Shown here one piece after another: positions 27,943 to 35,620 of a stretch of 64,000 nucleotides of DNA. Source of the DNA: Marinibaculum pumilum (GTDB lineage Bacteria; Pseudomonadota; Alphaproteobacteria; Ferrovibrionales; Ferrovibrionaceae); the NCBI RefSeq assembly GCF_042646425.1, contig NZ_JBHRTR010000005.1, positions 62,001-126,000 on the forward strand, given 5' to 3'. The translations under genes were made by a program, and so were the position numbers. Under the pieces are notes generated by a model. It ran no database searches. It was given only the letters and a program-made list of their open reading frames with translations, and was not told the origin of the DNA. Each line of letters opens with the position of its first letter. Positions within the stretch are counted from its first letter, which is position 1.

Positions 27943-30225
27943 CTAGCCGGTCTGAGGTTGCGATGCCGCATCGACGGCGGCCATGTCCCGCGAAAGGTCG
28001 CGGACCACCGCCCCGTAGCGGCGCAGCCGCTCGTCCGGTGCCACAAGCAGCGCCGCATGCGCGGCCTCCGCCGGCATGCGGCCCGCCTGCAGCCGGTCCA
28101 GGGCCTCCGCCGCGGCGGCAAGGGCGGCGGCCTGCGCCGACAGGTCCCGGCCGGGTTCCGACAGGGCGGACAGCAGGGCCGTCAGCCGGTGCAGGTCCTG
28201 CACCACCGCGCGCATCCGCAGGCGTCCGGCATGGCGTGCGGCGGGCTCGGCGAAGATCTCGTCCAGTACCGCTTCGGCGTTCTGCAGGCCGAGCCGTCCC
28301 TGCCGGCGCAGCGGCAACAGCTCCGGATCGGTGACCAGCAGCGGCGCCTGCCCGGCCGCCACCCGCCGCGCCAGGGCGGCGGCAACCNNNNNNNNNNNNN
28401 NNNNNNNNNNNNNNNNNNNNNNNNNNNNNNNNNNNNNNNNNNNNNNNNNNNNNNNNNNNNNNNNNNNNNNNNNNNNNNNNNNNNNNNNNNNNNNCGGCGG
28501 CCAGACCGCCAGGCTGGCGGCGGCAAGGGCACAGCCCAGCAGGGTCGCCAGCAGGCGCGGCACCACCAGGTCGCTGCCGGGCAGCGCCGCCTCGATCTTG
28601 AAGATCACATAGGCGGTCAGCATCGCGTAGCCGATCAGGTAGTTCACCGTCACGACCCCGTGGGACAGGCAGTTGAACAGCAGGGCAAGCGGCGCCAGGA
28701 CCCAGAAGTCGTGGCTGTTCAGCAGGACCAGTTCCGCGGCGGAAACCCCGATGACGGTCGCCAGAACCCGGTTGATGGTGGCCTGGCGGGTGCCGCCATA
28801 GGCGGGCTTCGTCACGAACACGATCGCCAGCATCGCCCAGTAGCCGTGCGGGATCTGGAAGTGCCAGACCAGGCCGGTGGCGATTGCCACCAGCACGGCC
28901 TGCCGGACGGCATGGCGCAGCGCCGAGGAGTCTGCCGAAAGGTTGTCGCGCAGCAGCGGCAGGGCCCAGCGGAACAGGCGGCGGGTCCGGCCGGGGCGCG
29001 GCATCGGGATCGTCGCGACGGCATCCGGTGGCGGCACGCCGTCCGCGGACAGGGAATGCGCGATCGCCTGCAGCGACTGCCGGAGGGCATCCGCGGGGCT
29101 GGCCGGGGGTGCCTGGGCCGGGGGTGCCTGGGTCGGGGGTGTCTGGGCCGGGGGTGCCTGGGCTAGTGGAAGTGCGTCGGCCGGCGGCGCCGGGCCGAGG
29201 TCGAGGGCCGGGCCATGCCGGAGGCGGGGCGGCGGCAGCCGGCTCAGCTGTCCGGCAAGCCGTTCCAGTTCGTCGGCGGCCGAGCCGACCGAATTCAGCT
29301 CGGCGCCGGCAGGCTGGCCGGACTCCGCCATCGAGGTCAGAGCACGGGCGATGCGCCGGGCCTCCGACGCGGCGGCGGCGAGCTGCAGCAGGGCGGGGGC
29401 GGTGCTGCCGTCGTCGTGCCGCGGCAGGCTGTCGGCGGTGATGGCAAGCGCCTGGTCGATCGCGCGATAGGCGCGGACCCGTGTCGCCCAGAGCGCGGCC
29501 TCCCCAGAACCGGCCTCCCCAGAACCGGCCTCCCCTGAGCCAGCCTGCCCGGATGCAGCCTGCCCGGATCCGTCGTTCCGGATGCCTTCAGCGGTGCCGG
29601 CACGCCGCTGCGCGGTGCCGGCCAGCAGCCGTGCCATCGCGGCCACTGCCCGCAACGCGGCTGCCGTGGCCTGCCTGGCCGGCCTGTCCGGATCCAGCGG
29701 CCAGGCGCAGAGCAGCACGGCGGACACGAACAGGCAGGACCCGATCACCGCAGCGGATCGGGCGACGGGATCGCCCGGCAGGCCGAGGCAGACCACCGTC
29801 GGCAGAAGCACGGTCAGGCTGGTGGCCAGCCCCTCCGGCCCCAGGGCGCCCAGATAGGCGGCGGCCAGGACCAGGAGCGCGACCAGCGGCAGGGTCCAGA
29901 GGGAGCCGTCGGCCAGCAGGGTGCCGAAGAAGGTGCCGGCCGTCACGCAAAGGGCGCCGGCGGCGAGCACACGTGCCCGATGGCGGAAGGCCTGGCCGCG
30001 GCCCGGGTCCGACATCCCCATGCGGACCGCGGCGAGGCTGGCGAACACCGCCAGCGCCGGCTGGTCCAGCAGCAGGAACAGGATGAAGGGCAGGGCGCTG
30101 AGAAGGCCCGCAACGACCCCCTTGCGGAAGGCTTCCGGCTCATAGGCGCCGCGGACCTGCGCGGCGGTCCAGGCGAAGGCGTATCCGACGAGGGCGTTTC
30201 TGGCGACCGTATCGCTGCGTTGCAT
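27943..30225 (-). CDS. FUSC family exporter A (contains an assembly gap)
   Basis: About 760 residues, interrupted by a 107-base run of N at 28388-28494. The frame is the same on both sides of the gap, and the flanks (Val-Trp-Pro-Pro before, Leu-Gln-Asn-Ala-Glu after) line up with the neighbouring FUSC B protein. The gene is therefore probably intact and the gap length about right, perhaps some 15 codons longer than in FUSC B. It has two membrane blocks and the Lys-Pro-Ala-Tyr-Gly-Gly-Thr-Arg signature. The soluble middle carries two low-complexity linkers, Gly-Ser-Gly-Glu-Ala and Gln-Ala-Pro-Pro-Ala repeats, which FUSC B lacks. First gene of the presumed exporter operon, divergent from the TAXI gene. 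Confidence 0.85.
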   Translation of the reverse strand: MQRSDTVARNALVGYAFAWTAAQVRGAYEPEAFRKGVVAGLLSALPFILFLLLDQPALAVFASLAAVRMGMSDPGRGQAFRHRARVLAAGALCVTAGTFFGTLLADGSLWTLPLVALLVLAAAYLGALGPEGLATSLTVLLPTVVCLGLPGDPVARSAAVIGSCLFVSAVLLCAWPLDPDRPARQATAAALRAVAAMARLLAGTAQRRAGTAEGIRNDGSGQAASGQAGSGEAGSGEAGSGEAALWATRVRAYRAIDQALAITADSLPRHDDGSTAPALLQLAAAASEARRIARALTSMAESGQPAGAELNSVGSAADELERLAGQLSRLPPPRLRHGPALDLGPAPPADALPLAQAPPAQTPPTQAPPAQAPPASPADALRQSLQAIAHSLSADGVPPPDAVATIPMPRPGRTRRLFRWALPLLRDNLSADSSALRHAVRQAVLVAIATGLVWHFQIPHGYWAMLAIVFVTKPAYGGTRQATINRVLATVIGVSAAELVLLNSHDFWVLAPLALLFNCLSHGVVTVNYLIGYAMLTAYVIFKIEAALPGSDLVVPRLLATLLGCALAAASLAVWPPXXXXXXXXXXXXXXXXXXXXXXXXXXXXXXXXXXXXVAAALARRVAAGQAPLLVTDPELLPLRRQGRLGLQNAEAVLDEIFAEPAARHAGRLRMRAVVQDLHRLTALLSALSEPGRDLSAQAAALAAAAEALDRLQAGRMPAEAAHAALLVAPDERLRRYGAVVRDLSRDMAAVDAASQPQTG
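28388..28494. other. Run of 107 N (unresolved bases)
   Basis: Sequence is missing here, inside the FUSC A gene, just after its second membrane block. The run length is not a round default figure such as 100, so it may be an estimate from read pairs or a masked stretch. The surrounding gene is preserved in frame. Confidence 0.95.
29101..29160. repeat. 15-bp minisatellite, four copies, coding for a Pro-rich linker
   Basis: Four consecutive 15-base units, three identical and one with two changes, begin GGCCGGGGGTGCCTG. On the coding minus strand each codes for Gln-Ala-Pro-Pro-Ala or a Thr variant, forming a proline-rich linker in the soluble part of FUSC A. The unit is a multiple of three, so copy-number change keeps frame. 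Confidence 0.9.
29497..29571. repeat. 15-bp minisatellite, five copies, coding for a Gly-Ser-Gly-Glu-Ala linker
   Basis: Five 15-base units, the first two identical (GGCCTCCCCAGAACC) and the last two diverged, encode Gly-Ser-Gly-Glu-Ala and Ala-Ser-Gly-Gln-Ala variants on the minus strand. This is the second low-complexity linker of FUSC A and also keeps frame. Confidence 0.88.
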
Positions 30226-30359
30226 CCGCCATCCCTTGTGCGACGCGCCTGCTGGCGTGCCGGGACGGTACTATCGGTGCGGCGCGACGGCCGGGCAATC
30301 GCCGCGGCGGCGCTGCCGCGCGGCCCGCTGCGGCGCGCGGTTGGAGCTTCCGCCGATCT

Positions 30360-30376
30360 GGGGCAAAGTCTGCCCC
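30360..30376. promoter_or_regulatory. Palindrome in the FUSC/TAXI divergent spacer
   Basis: GGGGCA and TGCCCC separated by five bases lie in the 237-bp spacer between the divergent FUSC A and TAXI genes, about 90 bases before the TAXI start. It could be an operator or a hairpin in the TAXI leader. I found no clear -35/-10 pair in the spacer. Confidence 0.3.
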
Positions 30377-30462
30377 TCTGGGATCGGCTGCCCCCTGTGG
30401 CGGCTCGACGGGCAGGACCGGGCGATGGGCAAATCCGCGCCTCATGAAAGGGAGAGAAGCGA

Positions 30463-31509
30463 ATGACCAAGGATACGACCTGGGCGATCACCCGCCGGGG
30501 CGCGATCGCCGCGCTGGGTGCGGCGGCCCTGACCTTCGGCATGGCCACCGGCGGCCAGGCGCAGGAGGAGCAGAACTACCTGCTGGCCACCGCCTCCACC
30601 GGCGGCACCTACTATCCGGTGGGCGTGGCGCTCGCCACCCTGGCCAAGGTCAAGCTGCAGCCGAGCCAGAAGATCAACGTCTCGGCGATCAACTCCGCCG
30701 GCTCGGGCGAGAACGTGAAGCTGCTGCGCGACAACGAGGCCCAGCTGGCGATCCTGCAGGGCCTGTTCGGCGCCAATGCCTGGGCGGGCGAGGGGCCTTT
30801 CAAGGACGAGGGCCGGCAGGAGCATCTGCGCTCGATCACCATGCTCTGGCCGAATGTCGAGCATTTCGTGGTAAAGAAGAGCGATGCCGCTTCCGGCACG
30901 ATCTCCGACATGGAGGGGCTGAAGGGCAAGAAGGTGTCCATGGGCGCGCAGAATTCCGGCACCATCGGCTCCAACCGGACCATCCTGAACAATCTCGGCT
31001 ATGACATGGACAAGGATTTCGACCTTGCCTACATGGGCTACAACCCCAGTGCCGAGGCCCTGCAGAACGGCCAGATCGAGGCGATGAGCACGCCGGCCGG
31101 CCCGCCGGTGACCGCCGTCACCCGCGCGTTGGCGGCGATGGGCGACGACCTGGTGGTGCTCGACTTCACCGACGAGCAGATGAAGAAGGCGAACGGCCGC
31201 TTCGAGGATCTGTGGACCCGCTTCGAGATCCCGGCCGGCACCTATCCCGGCCAGGACAAGCCGATCATGACCATCGCGCAGCCGAACTTCCTGGCGGTGC
31301 GCCAGGACCTGCCGGAAGAGACGGTCTACCTGCTGACCAAGACCATTTACGAGAACCTGCCGTTCCTGCAGGGGATCCACAAGGCGACCAGCGAGATGAA
31401 GCTGGATGCCGCGATCGCCGGCCTGCCGGTGCCGCTGCATCCGGGCGCGCAGCGCTATTTCGAGGAACAGGGCCTGTCGGTTCCCGACCGGCTGAAGGCC
31501 AAGAACTGA
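30463..31509 (+). CDS. TAXI family TRAP transporter substrate-binding protein
   Basis: A 348-residue periplasmic binding protein. The N-terminus has a twin-arginine-like Thr-Arg-Arg-Gly-Ala followed by a hydrophobic segment ending Gly-Gly-Gln-Ala-Gln, so export by Tat or Sec is expected. The mature start Thr-Ala-Ser-Thr-Gly-Gly-Thr-Tyr-Tyr-Pro-Val-Gly is the hallmark of TAXI proteins. GGGAGAGAAG precedes the ATG. It lies one base before the GTG of the fused TRAP permease, so the pair forms one transporter. The ligand (TAXI proteins are known to bind glutamate, 2-oxoglutarate or other acids) cannot be assigned. Confidence 0.94.
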   Translation: MTKDTTWAITRRGAIAALGAAALTFGMATGGQAQEEQNYLLATASTGGTYYPVGVALATLAKVKLQPSQKINVSAINSAGSGENVKLLRDNEAQLAILQGLFGANAWAGEGPFKDEGRQEHLRSITMLWPNVEHFVVKKSDAASGTISDMEGLKGKKVSMGAQNSGTIGSNRTILNNLGYDMDKDFDLAYMGYNPSAEALQNGQIEAMSTPAGPPVTAVTRALAAMGDDLVVLDFTDEQMKKANGRFEDLWTRFEIPAGTYPGQDKPIMTIAQPNFLAVRQDLPEETVYLLTKTIYENLPFLQGIHKATSEMKLDAAIAGLPVPLHPGAQRYFEEQGLSVPDRLKAKN

Positions 31510-31510
31510 G

Positions 31511-33691
31511 GTGACGACCGCGCCGGACGGACGCGAGCCGCCCGGCTCCGAAGGGCAGGATGGCGCGGGGAAGGCTGCGCCATCCGCACCGGTCGGCGAC
31601 GCCGAGCGCGACTACGACGCCCCGGTCCGCGACACCGACAGCGGCTGGCTGGGACGTCTGTTCCTGCCGCTGGCGGTGCTCGCGGCCCTCGTCAATCTGT
31701 GGGCGAACATGTTCGCCACGCTCTCCGACCTCTGGCTCGGCGGGCTGCATTTCGCCAGCTTCGCGCTGCTCTGCGCCTTGCGCTATCCGATCTGGCGCAG
31801 CGAACGGCCGTTCTGGCGGCGCACGGCGCTGGTCCTGGACCTGGCGCTGGCCGTCATCCTGCCGGCCGCCACCATCATCCTGATCGAGCAGGAGAACGCG
31901 ATCTACGATCGCGGCGTCCACCTGTCGCTGCCGGACTGGATCCTGGCGGCGATCACCATCTTCGGCGCGATCGAGCTGACCCGCCGGGTCTCCGGCCTGA
32001 TCATTCCGGTGATCGTCATCGTCGCGCTGGCCTATGTGGGCTGGTGGGGCGAACTGATCGGCGGCGTCTTCAAGTTCGCCGGCCTGAGCTGGGAGACCCT
32101 GGTCTTCCGCTCGATCTTCTCCGACGAGGGGATGTTCGGCTCGATCGGCCGGATCTCCGCCACCTATGTCTTCATGTTCATCCTGTTCGGGGCCTTCCTG
32201 GTGCGCTCCGGCGCCGGCGAGTTCATCGTCGACCTGGCGCGCTGCGTGGCCGGGCGGTTCGTCGGCGGGCCGGGCTTCGTCGCGGTCCTGGCCTCCGGCC
32301 TGACCGGCACGATCTCCGGCTCGGCGGTGGCCAACACCGTCTCCACCGGGGTGATCACCATCCCGCTGATGAAGCGCTCCGGCTTTCCCTCCCGGTTCGC
32401 CGCCGGCGTCGAGGCCGCCGCCTCCACCGGCGGGCAGCTGATGCCGCCGATCATGGGTGCCGGCGCCTTCGTGATGGCGAGCTACACCCAGATCCCCTAC
32501 CTGGAGATCGTCGCGGTCAGCGTTCTGCCGGCGATCCTGTACTTCCTGTCCGTCGCCTTCTTCGTGCGGATCCGCGCCAAGCGCGAGGGGCTGAGCGTGT
32601 TGGACGAGGATGTGCCGCGCCTGCTGGACGTGCTGAAGCGCGGCGGGCCGTCCTTCCTGCTGCCGATCGCGGTGCTGATCGGCATGCTGATGGCGAACTA
32701 CACGCCGACCTTCGCCGCCGGGGCGGCGATCGCGGTGGTGATCGTCGCCTCCTGGCTGTCGCCGAACCGGATGGGGCCGGTGGCGGTGGTGGAGGCGCTG
32801 GCGCTGGGCGCGCGCAACATGATCCTCACCGCGGTGCTGCTGATCACCATCGGCCTGCTGGTCAACGTCATCGCGATGACCGGGATCGGCAACACCTTCT
32901 CCCTGATGATCGCCGGCTGGGCGGACGGCAACCTGCTGATCGCGCTGGTGCTGATCGCGCTGGCCAGCCTGGTGCTGGGGATGGGGCTGCCGGTGACCGC
33001 CGCCTATATCGTGCTCGCCACCCTGTCGGCGCCGGCGCTGCGGGGCTTGATCGAGAACATGTACCTGGTCGACATGATCGCCGCCGGCACCGTGCCGGAG
33101 GCGGCGCGCGCGGTGTTCATGCTGGCCGACCCGAACGCCCTGCAGACATTGGCCGCGCCGATGGATCCGGAAGCCGCCGCCGCGCTGGTGGCGAACACGC
33201 CGCAGGAAGTGCTGAACCTGGCCAGCGAACAGGCGCTCGACCCGTCGATCCTGACCCTGTCGCTCCTGTCGGCGCACATGATCATCTTCTGGCTCAGCCA
33301 GGACAGCAACGTGACGCCACCGGTCTGCCTGACCGCCTTCGCGGCGGCGGCGATCGCGCGCTCGCATCCGATGGCGACCGGCTTCGCGGCCTGGAAGATC
33401 GCCAAGGGGCTGTACCTGATGCCGGTGCTGTTCGCCTATACGCCGTTCCTGGCGCCTTTCTCCCTGCACAGTCTGGAGATCTTCTTCTTCGCGATGGTCG
33501 GGCTCTACGCCCTGGCGGCGGCGTTCGAGGGCCATGCCGAACGGCCGCTGAGCCTGCCGGGGCGGGCGATCTGCGCCCTGGCCGGCGTGGTCCTGGTCTG
33601 GCCCAGCGACCTGCGGGTGAACCTGGCGGGCCTGGTGATCTTCCTGGCGCTGATGATGGCCAAGCGCTTCATACCCGGGAAGCATGCATGA
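31511..33691 (+). CDS. TRAP transporter fused permease (DctQM type)
   Basis: A 726-residue permease with both the small and large TRAP membrane subunits in one chain, as usual for TAXI systems. It starts with GTG one base after the stop of the binding-protein gene. After a polar N-terminus come four to five helices (the DctQ-like part), then the DctM-like part with Gly-Leu-Thr-Gly-Thr-Ile-Ser-Gly-Ser-Ala-Val-Ala-Asn and Gly-Gly-Gln-Leu-Met-Pro-Pro-Ile-Met-Gly, the conserved substrate and Na+ site motifs. Uptake is driven by a sodium or proton gradient, not ATP. Confidence 0.94.
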   Translation: MTTAPDGREPPGSEGQDGAGKAAPSAPVGDAERDYDAPVRDTDSGWLGRLFLPLAVLAALVNLWANMFATLSDLWLGGLHFASFALLCALRYPIWRSERPFWRRTALVLDLALAVILPAATIILIEQENAIYDRGVHLSLPDWILAAITIFGAIELTRRVSGLIIPVIVIVALAYVGWWGELIGGVFKFAGLSWETLVFRSIFSDEGMFGSIGRISATYVFMFILFGAFLVRSGAGEFIVDLARCVAGRFVGGPGFVAVLASGLTGTISGSAVANTVSTGVITIPLMKRSGFPSRFAAGVEAAASTGGQLMPPIMGAGAFVMASYTQIPYLEIVAVSVLPAILYFLSVAFFVRIRAKREGLSVLDEDVPRLLDVLKRGGPSFLLPIAVLIGMLMANYTPTFAAGAAIAVVIVASWLSPNRMGPVAVVEALALGARNMILTAVLLITIGLLVNVIAMTGIGNTFSLMIAGWADGNLLIALVLIALASLVLGMGLPVTAAYIVLATLSAPALRGLIENMYLVDMIAAGTVPEAARAVFMLADPNALQTLAAPMDPEAAAALVANTPQEVLNLASEQALDPSILTLSLLSAHMIIFWLSQDSNVTPPVCLTAFAAAAIARSHPMATGFAAWKIAKGLYLMPVLFAYTPFLAPFSLHSLEIFFFAMVGLYALAAAFEGHAERPLSLPGRAICALAGVVLVWPSDLRVNLAGLVIFLALMMAKRFIPGKHA

Positions 33692-33817
33692 GCGGGGCGG
33701 CCGGCGCCGGCCGGACCCGCGGACACAGGCCGCGGCGGCTCTGTTAGGATCCGCCCGCCCGCCGGGCGCCTGTCAGGCGCGTGGTGCGGCGGGTGCGAGG
33801 ACAGCGGAGGTCGAAGC

Positions 33818-34240
33818 GTGGCGCAGCCTGTGTTCCGGACGGAGATCCTGGTCGGCTGGGGGGATTGCGACCCCCTCGGCATCGTCTACTACCCCAACTA
33901 CTTCTCCTGGTTCGACGACGGCACCCACGGCCTGCTGGGCGGGGCCGGCTTCAGCCAGCGCCAGATCATCGAGCGCTTCGGCGTCCTGGGCACGCCGCTG
34001 GTCGATGCCGGCGCCAAGTTCCGGCAGCCCTCCAGCTATGGCGACGTGCTGCAGCTGGAGACGCGGGTGGAGACCTGGTCCTCTAAGAGCTTCCGCATGG
34101 CGCATCTGCTCAGCCGCAACGGCGCCCCCGCCGTCGAGGGATGGGAGATCCGCGTCTTCCTGGCGGAGGATCCGGAGCAGCCTGGCCGCCGCCGGGCGGT
34201 GGCAGTGCCGGCGGCGTTCCGCGCTGCCCTGGAAGGCTGA
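33818..34240 (+). CDS. Hot-dog fold acyl-CoA thioesterase (4-hydroxybenzoyl-CoA thioesterase type)
   Basis: A 140-residue single hot-dog domain. The segment Gly-Asp-Cys-Asp-Pro-Leu-Gly-Ile-Val-Tyr-Tyr-Pro-Asn-Tyr (about 14-27) holds the catalytic Asp of the 4-hydroxybenzoyl-CoA thioesterase group. The start is GTG at 33818 with CGGAGG eight bases in front. It follows the TRAP permease by 126 bp on the same strand. An aromatic or other acyl-CoA substrate is likely; the exact one is unknown. Confidence 0.88.
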   Translation: MAQPVFRTEILVGWGDCDPLGIVYYPNYFSWFDDGTHGLLGGAGFSQRQIIERFGVLGTPLVDAGAKFRQPSSYGDVLQLETRVETWSSKSFRMAHLLSRNGAPAVEGWEIRVFLAEDPEQPGRRRAVAVPAAFRAALEG

Positions 34241-34293
34241 TTCCGGCCGCGGCAGGAGCGAAGCGGCGGCCAGACCTCGTCGCAGTCACGATG

Positions 34294-34319
34294 CGTTCCG
34301 ACGAAATCTGGGAGTCGTC
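34294..34319 (+). repeat. Dispersed direct repeat, copy 1
   Basis: A 26-base unit starting CGTTCCGAC and ending GGAGTCGTC, in the 251-bp spacer after the thioesterase gene. GACGA and TCGTC inside it form an imperfect dyad. A second copy starts 117 bases downstream. Confidence 0.6.
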
Positions 34320-34410
34320 TCCCTTTGTTCCCGGTCCCGCCGGGGGCACGACAGCGGCTGCGCGCGGCACTGGCCGGGCGGAGAGGCGAGATTTTGGGGG
34401 CTTCCGGCTA

Positions 34411-34436
34411 CGTTCCGACCAGATCCAGGAGTCGTC
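34411..34436 (+). repeat. Dispersed direct repeat, copy 2
   Basis: Matches the unit at 34294 at 22 of 26 positions, with the same CGTTCCGAC start and GGAGTCGTC end. It lies about 55 bases beyond the stop codon of the coiled-coil gene read from the other side. Confidence 0.6.
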
Positions 34437-34491
34437 CCCGGTTCGTTCGGGGCCTGCGCCGGAGTTCGGGACCGGCGACGGGAACCGGCTC

Positions 34492-35310
34492 CTAGACTTC
34501 CAGTCCGTCGAGCAGGTCGGCATCCGCCTTGCGCCGCCGGCTGCCGGACTGCCGGCGCTTGCGCTGCGGCTTCTTGCCGATATGGGCGACCCGCATCGTG
34601 TAGGCCTTGCCGTTGCGCGTCACCGTGCGCTCGGTCGGTTTGGCCAGGACGGCAGAGCCCGTCGCGGCGGCATGGTCGCGGCGCACATTGCCCACCGTCT
34701 GCGGGCTGACCCCGGCGCGGCGGGCGATCTCCCGGTCGGAGAGGCCGGACGTCTCCGGGTCGTTGAGCAGCATCAGCACCGCAGCGCGCTTGTCGGCATT
34801 GTGGCGCCAGGCCGGCGCGGCCGAGCCGGCCGTCTCCACCAGGTCGCGCAGGCGGCGACGCTCGCTGTCCAGTTCCGCCAGCTGCATGCGGACCCGCAGC
34901 AGTTCCTCATGCGCAGACGACAGGGTCTGGCGGGCCTCTTCCGCCTCTGCCGCGAGGGCGCGCAGGCGGCCGTTCTGCTGCCGGCGCTCATCCTCCAGAT
35001 CGGCGATCCGTGCGGCGGCACGGTTCCGCCAGTCCTCATGCTCCGACAGCTGGTTCCGCAGGTCCGCGATGGTCTGTTCGTACTCGCGCAGCTCGGCCTG
35101 CGGGGGGGCCGGCCGATGCCAGGCGCGCCGGTGGCGCTCCTCGATCGCGTCGAGGTCCAGCGGCTCGGGCCGGCCGACGATATCGTCGAACTCCAGCCCC
35201 GCGTCGCGCAGCATCGAGACCGCCCTGTTGGCCGCGGCCACCACCTCGCCCGGATGGCTCGACTGCAGCATCGACAGGACCTTGGCCAGCCTCGTGCGAT
35301 CCAACCTCAT
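34492..35310 (-). CDS. Coiled-coil protein with a helix-turn-helix, probably DNA-binding
   Basis: About 272 residues from the ATG at 35310; a GTG at 35328 in the same frame is an alternative. The N-terminal 45 residues (Arg-Leu-Ala-Lys-Val-Leu-Ser-Met-Leu-Gln-Ser-Ser-His-Pro-Gly-Glu-Val and on) resemble a short helical module seen in alphaproteobacterial proteins. A long coiled coil (about 70-160) follows, then a helix-turn-helix (Leu-Ser-Asp-Arg-Glu-Ile-Ala-Arg-Arg-Ala-Gly-Val-Ser-Pro-Gln-Thr-Val) near 190-206, and a strongly basic tail. This layout fits a dimeric nucleoid-associated or regulatory protein. It is divergent from dnaE. The target is unknown. Confidence 0.8.
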   Translation of the reverse strand: MRLDRTRLAKVLSMLQSSHPGEVVAAANRAVSMLRDAGLEFDDIVGRPEPLDLDAIEERHRRAWHRPAPPQAELREYEQTIADLRNQLSEHEDWRNRAAARIADLEDERRQQNGRLRALAAEAEEARQTLSSAHEELLRVRMQLAELDSERRRLRDLVETAGSAAPAWRHNADKRAAVLMLLNDPETSGLSDREIARRAGVSPQTVGNVRRDHAAATGSAVLAKPTERTVTRNGKAYTMRVAHIGKKPQRKRRQSGSRRRKADADLLDGLEV

Positions 35311-35620
35311 CGTGCCGTTCACGATCACTCACCCTGCACTCTGTTTCCGGCAGCGGCGCCGAAGGCATGAGCCTTCGTTCGACCGCATTCTGCCATCTTG
35401 CCCGTTCCGCCGACAGGGCCGGCCCTCAGGACGGGGCCCGCGAGCCGGGCCGCGATGGACGAGCCCCGAAGCGCGTCGGATGATAAGGTGTTTCGGGGTA
35501 GCTCTGGCAAGATCTGGTGTGGCATTCTTCGGCTCATACCAGTGACATGGTCTTATTGAGGTGCCGCGTGGCCCTGCTGCGCGGCGGTTCCCTCGACTTT
35601 CCCGTGGAAGGAGCAGGCGC
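35311..35620. other. Divergent spacer between the coiled-coil gene and dnaE
   Basis: These 310 bases must hold the promoters of both genes, but I found no clear -35/-10 pair. One inverted repeat, CCCCGAA (35464-35470) with TTCGGGG (35492-35498), could form a hairpin or a protein site. The dnaE ribosome-binding site GAAGGAG is near the right end. Confidence 0.5.

Noticed and set aside
34141..35370. A plus-strand gene starting within the thioesterase gene and containing both 26-bp repeats
   Set aside because: It overlaps two real genes, the product has no fold, and its repeated Arg-Ser-Asp segments are simply the translation of the DNA repeat.
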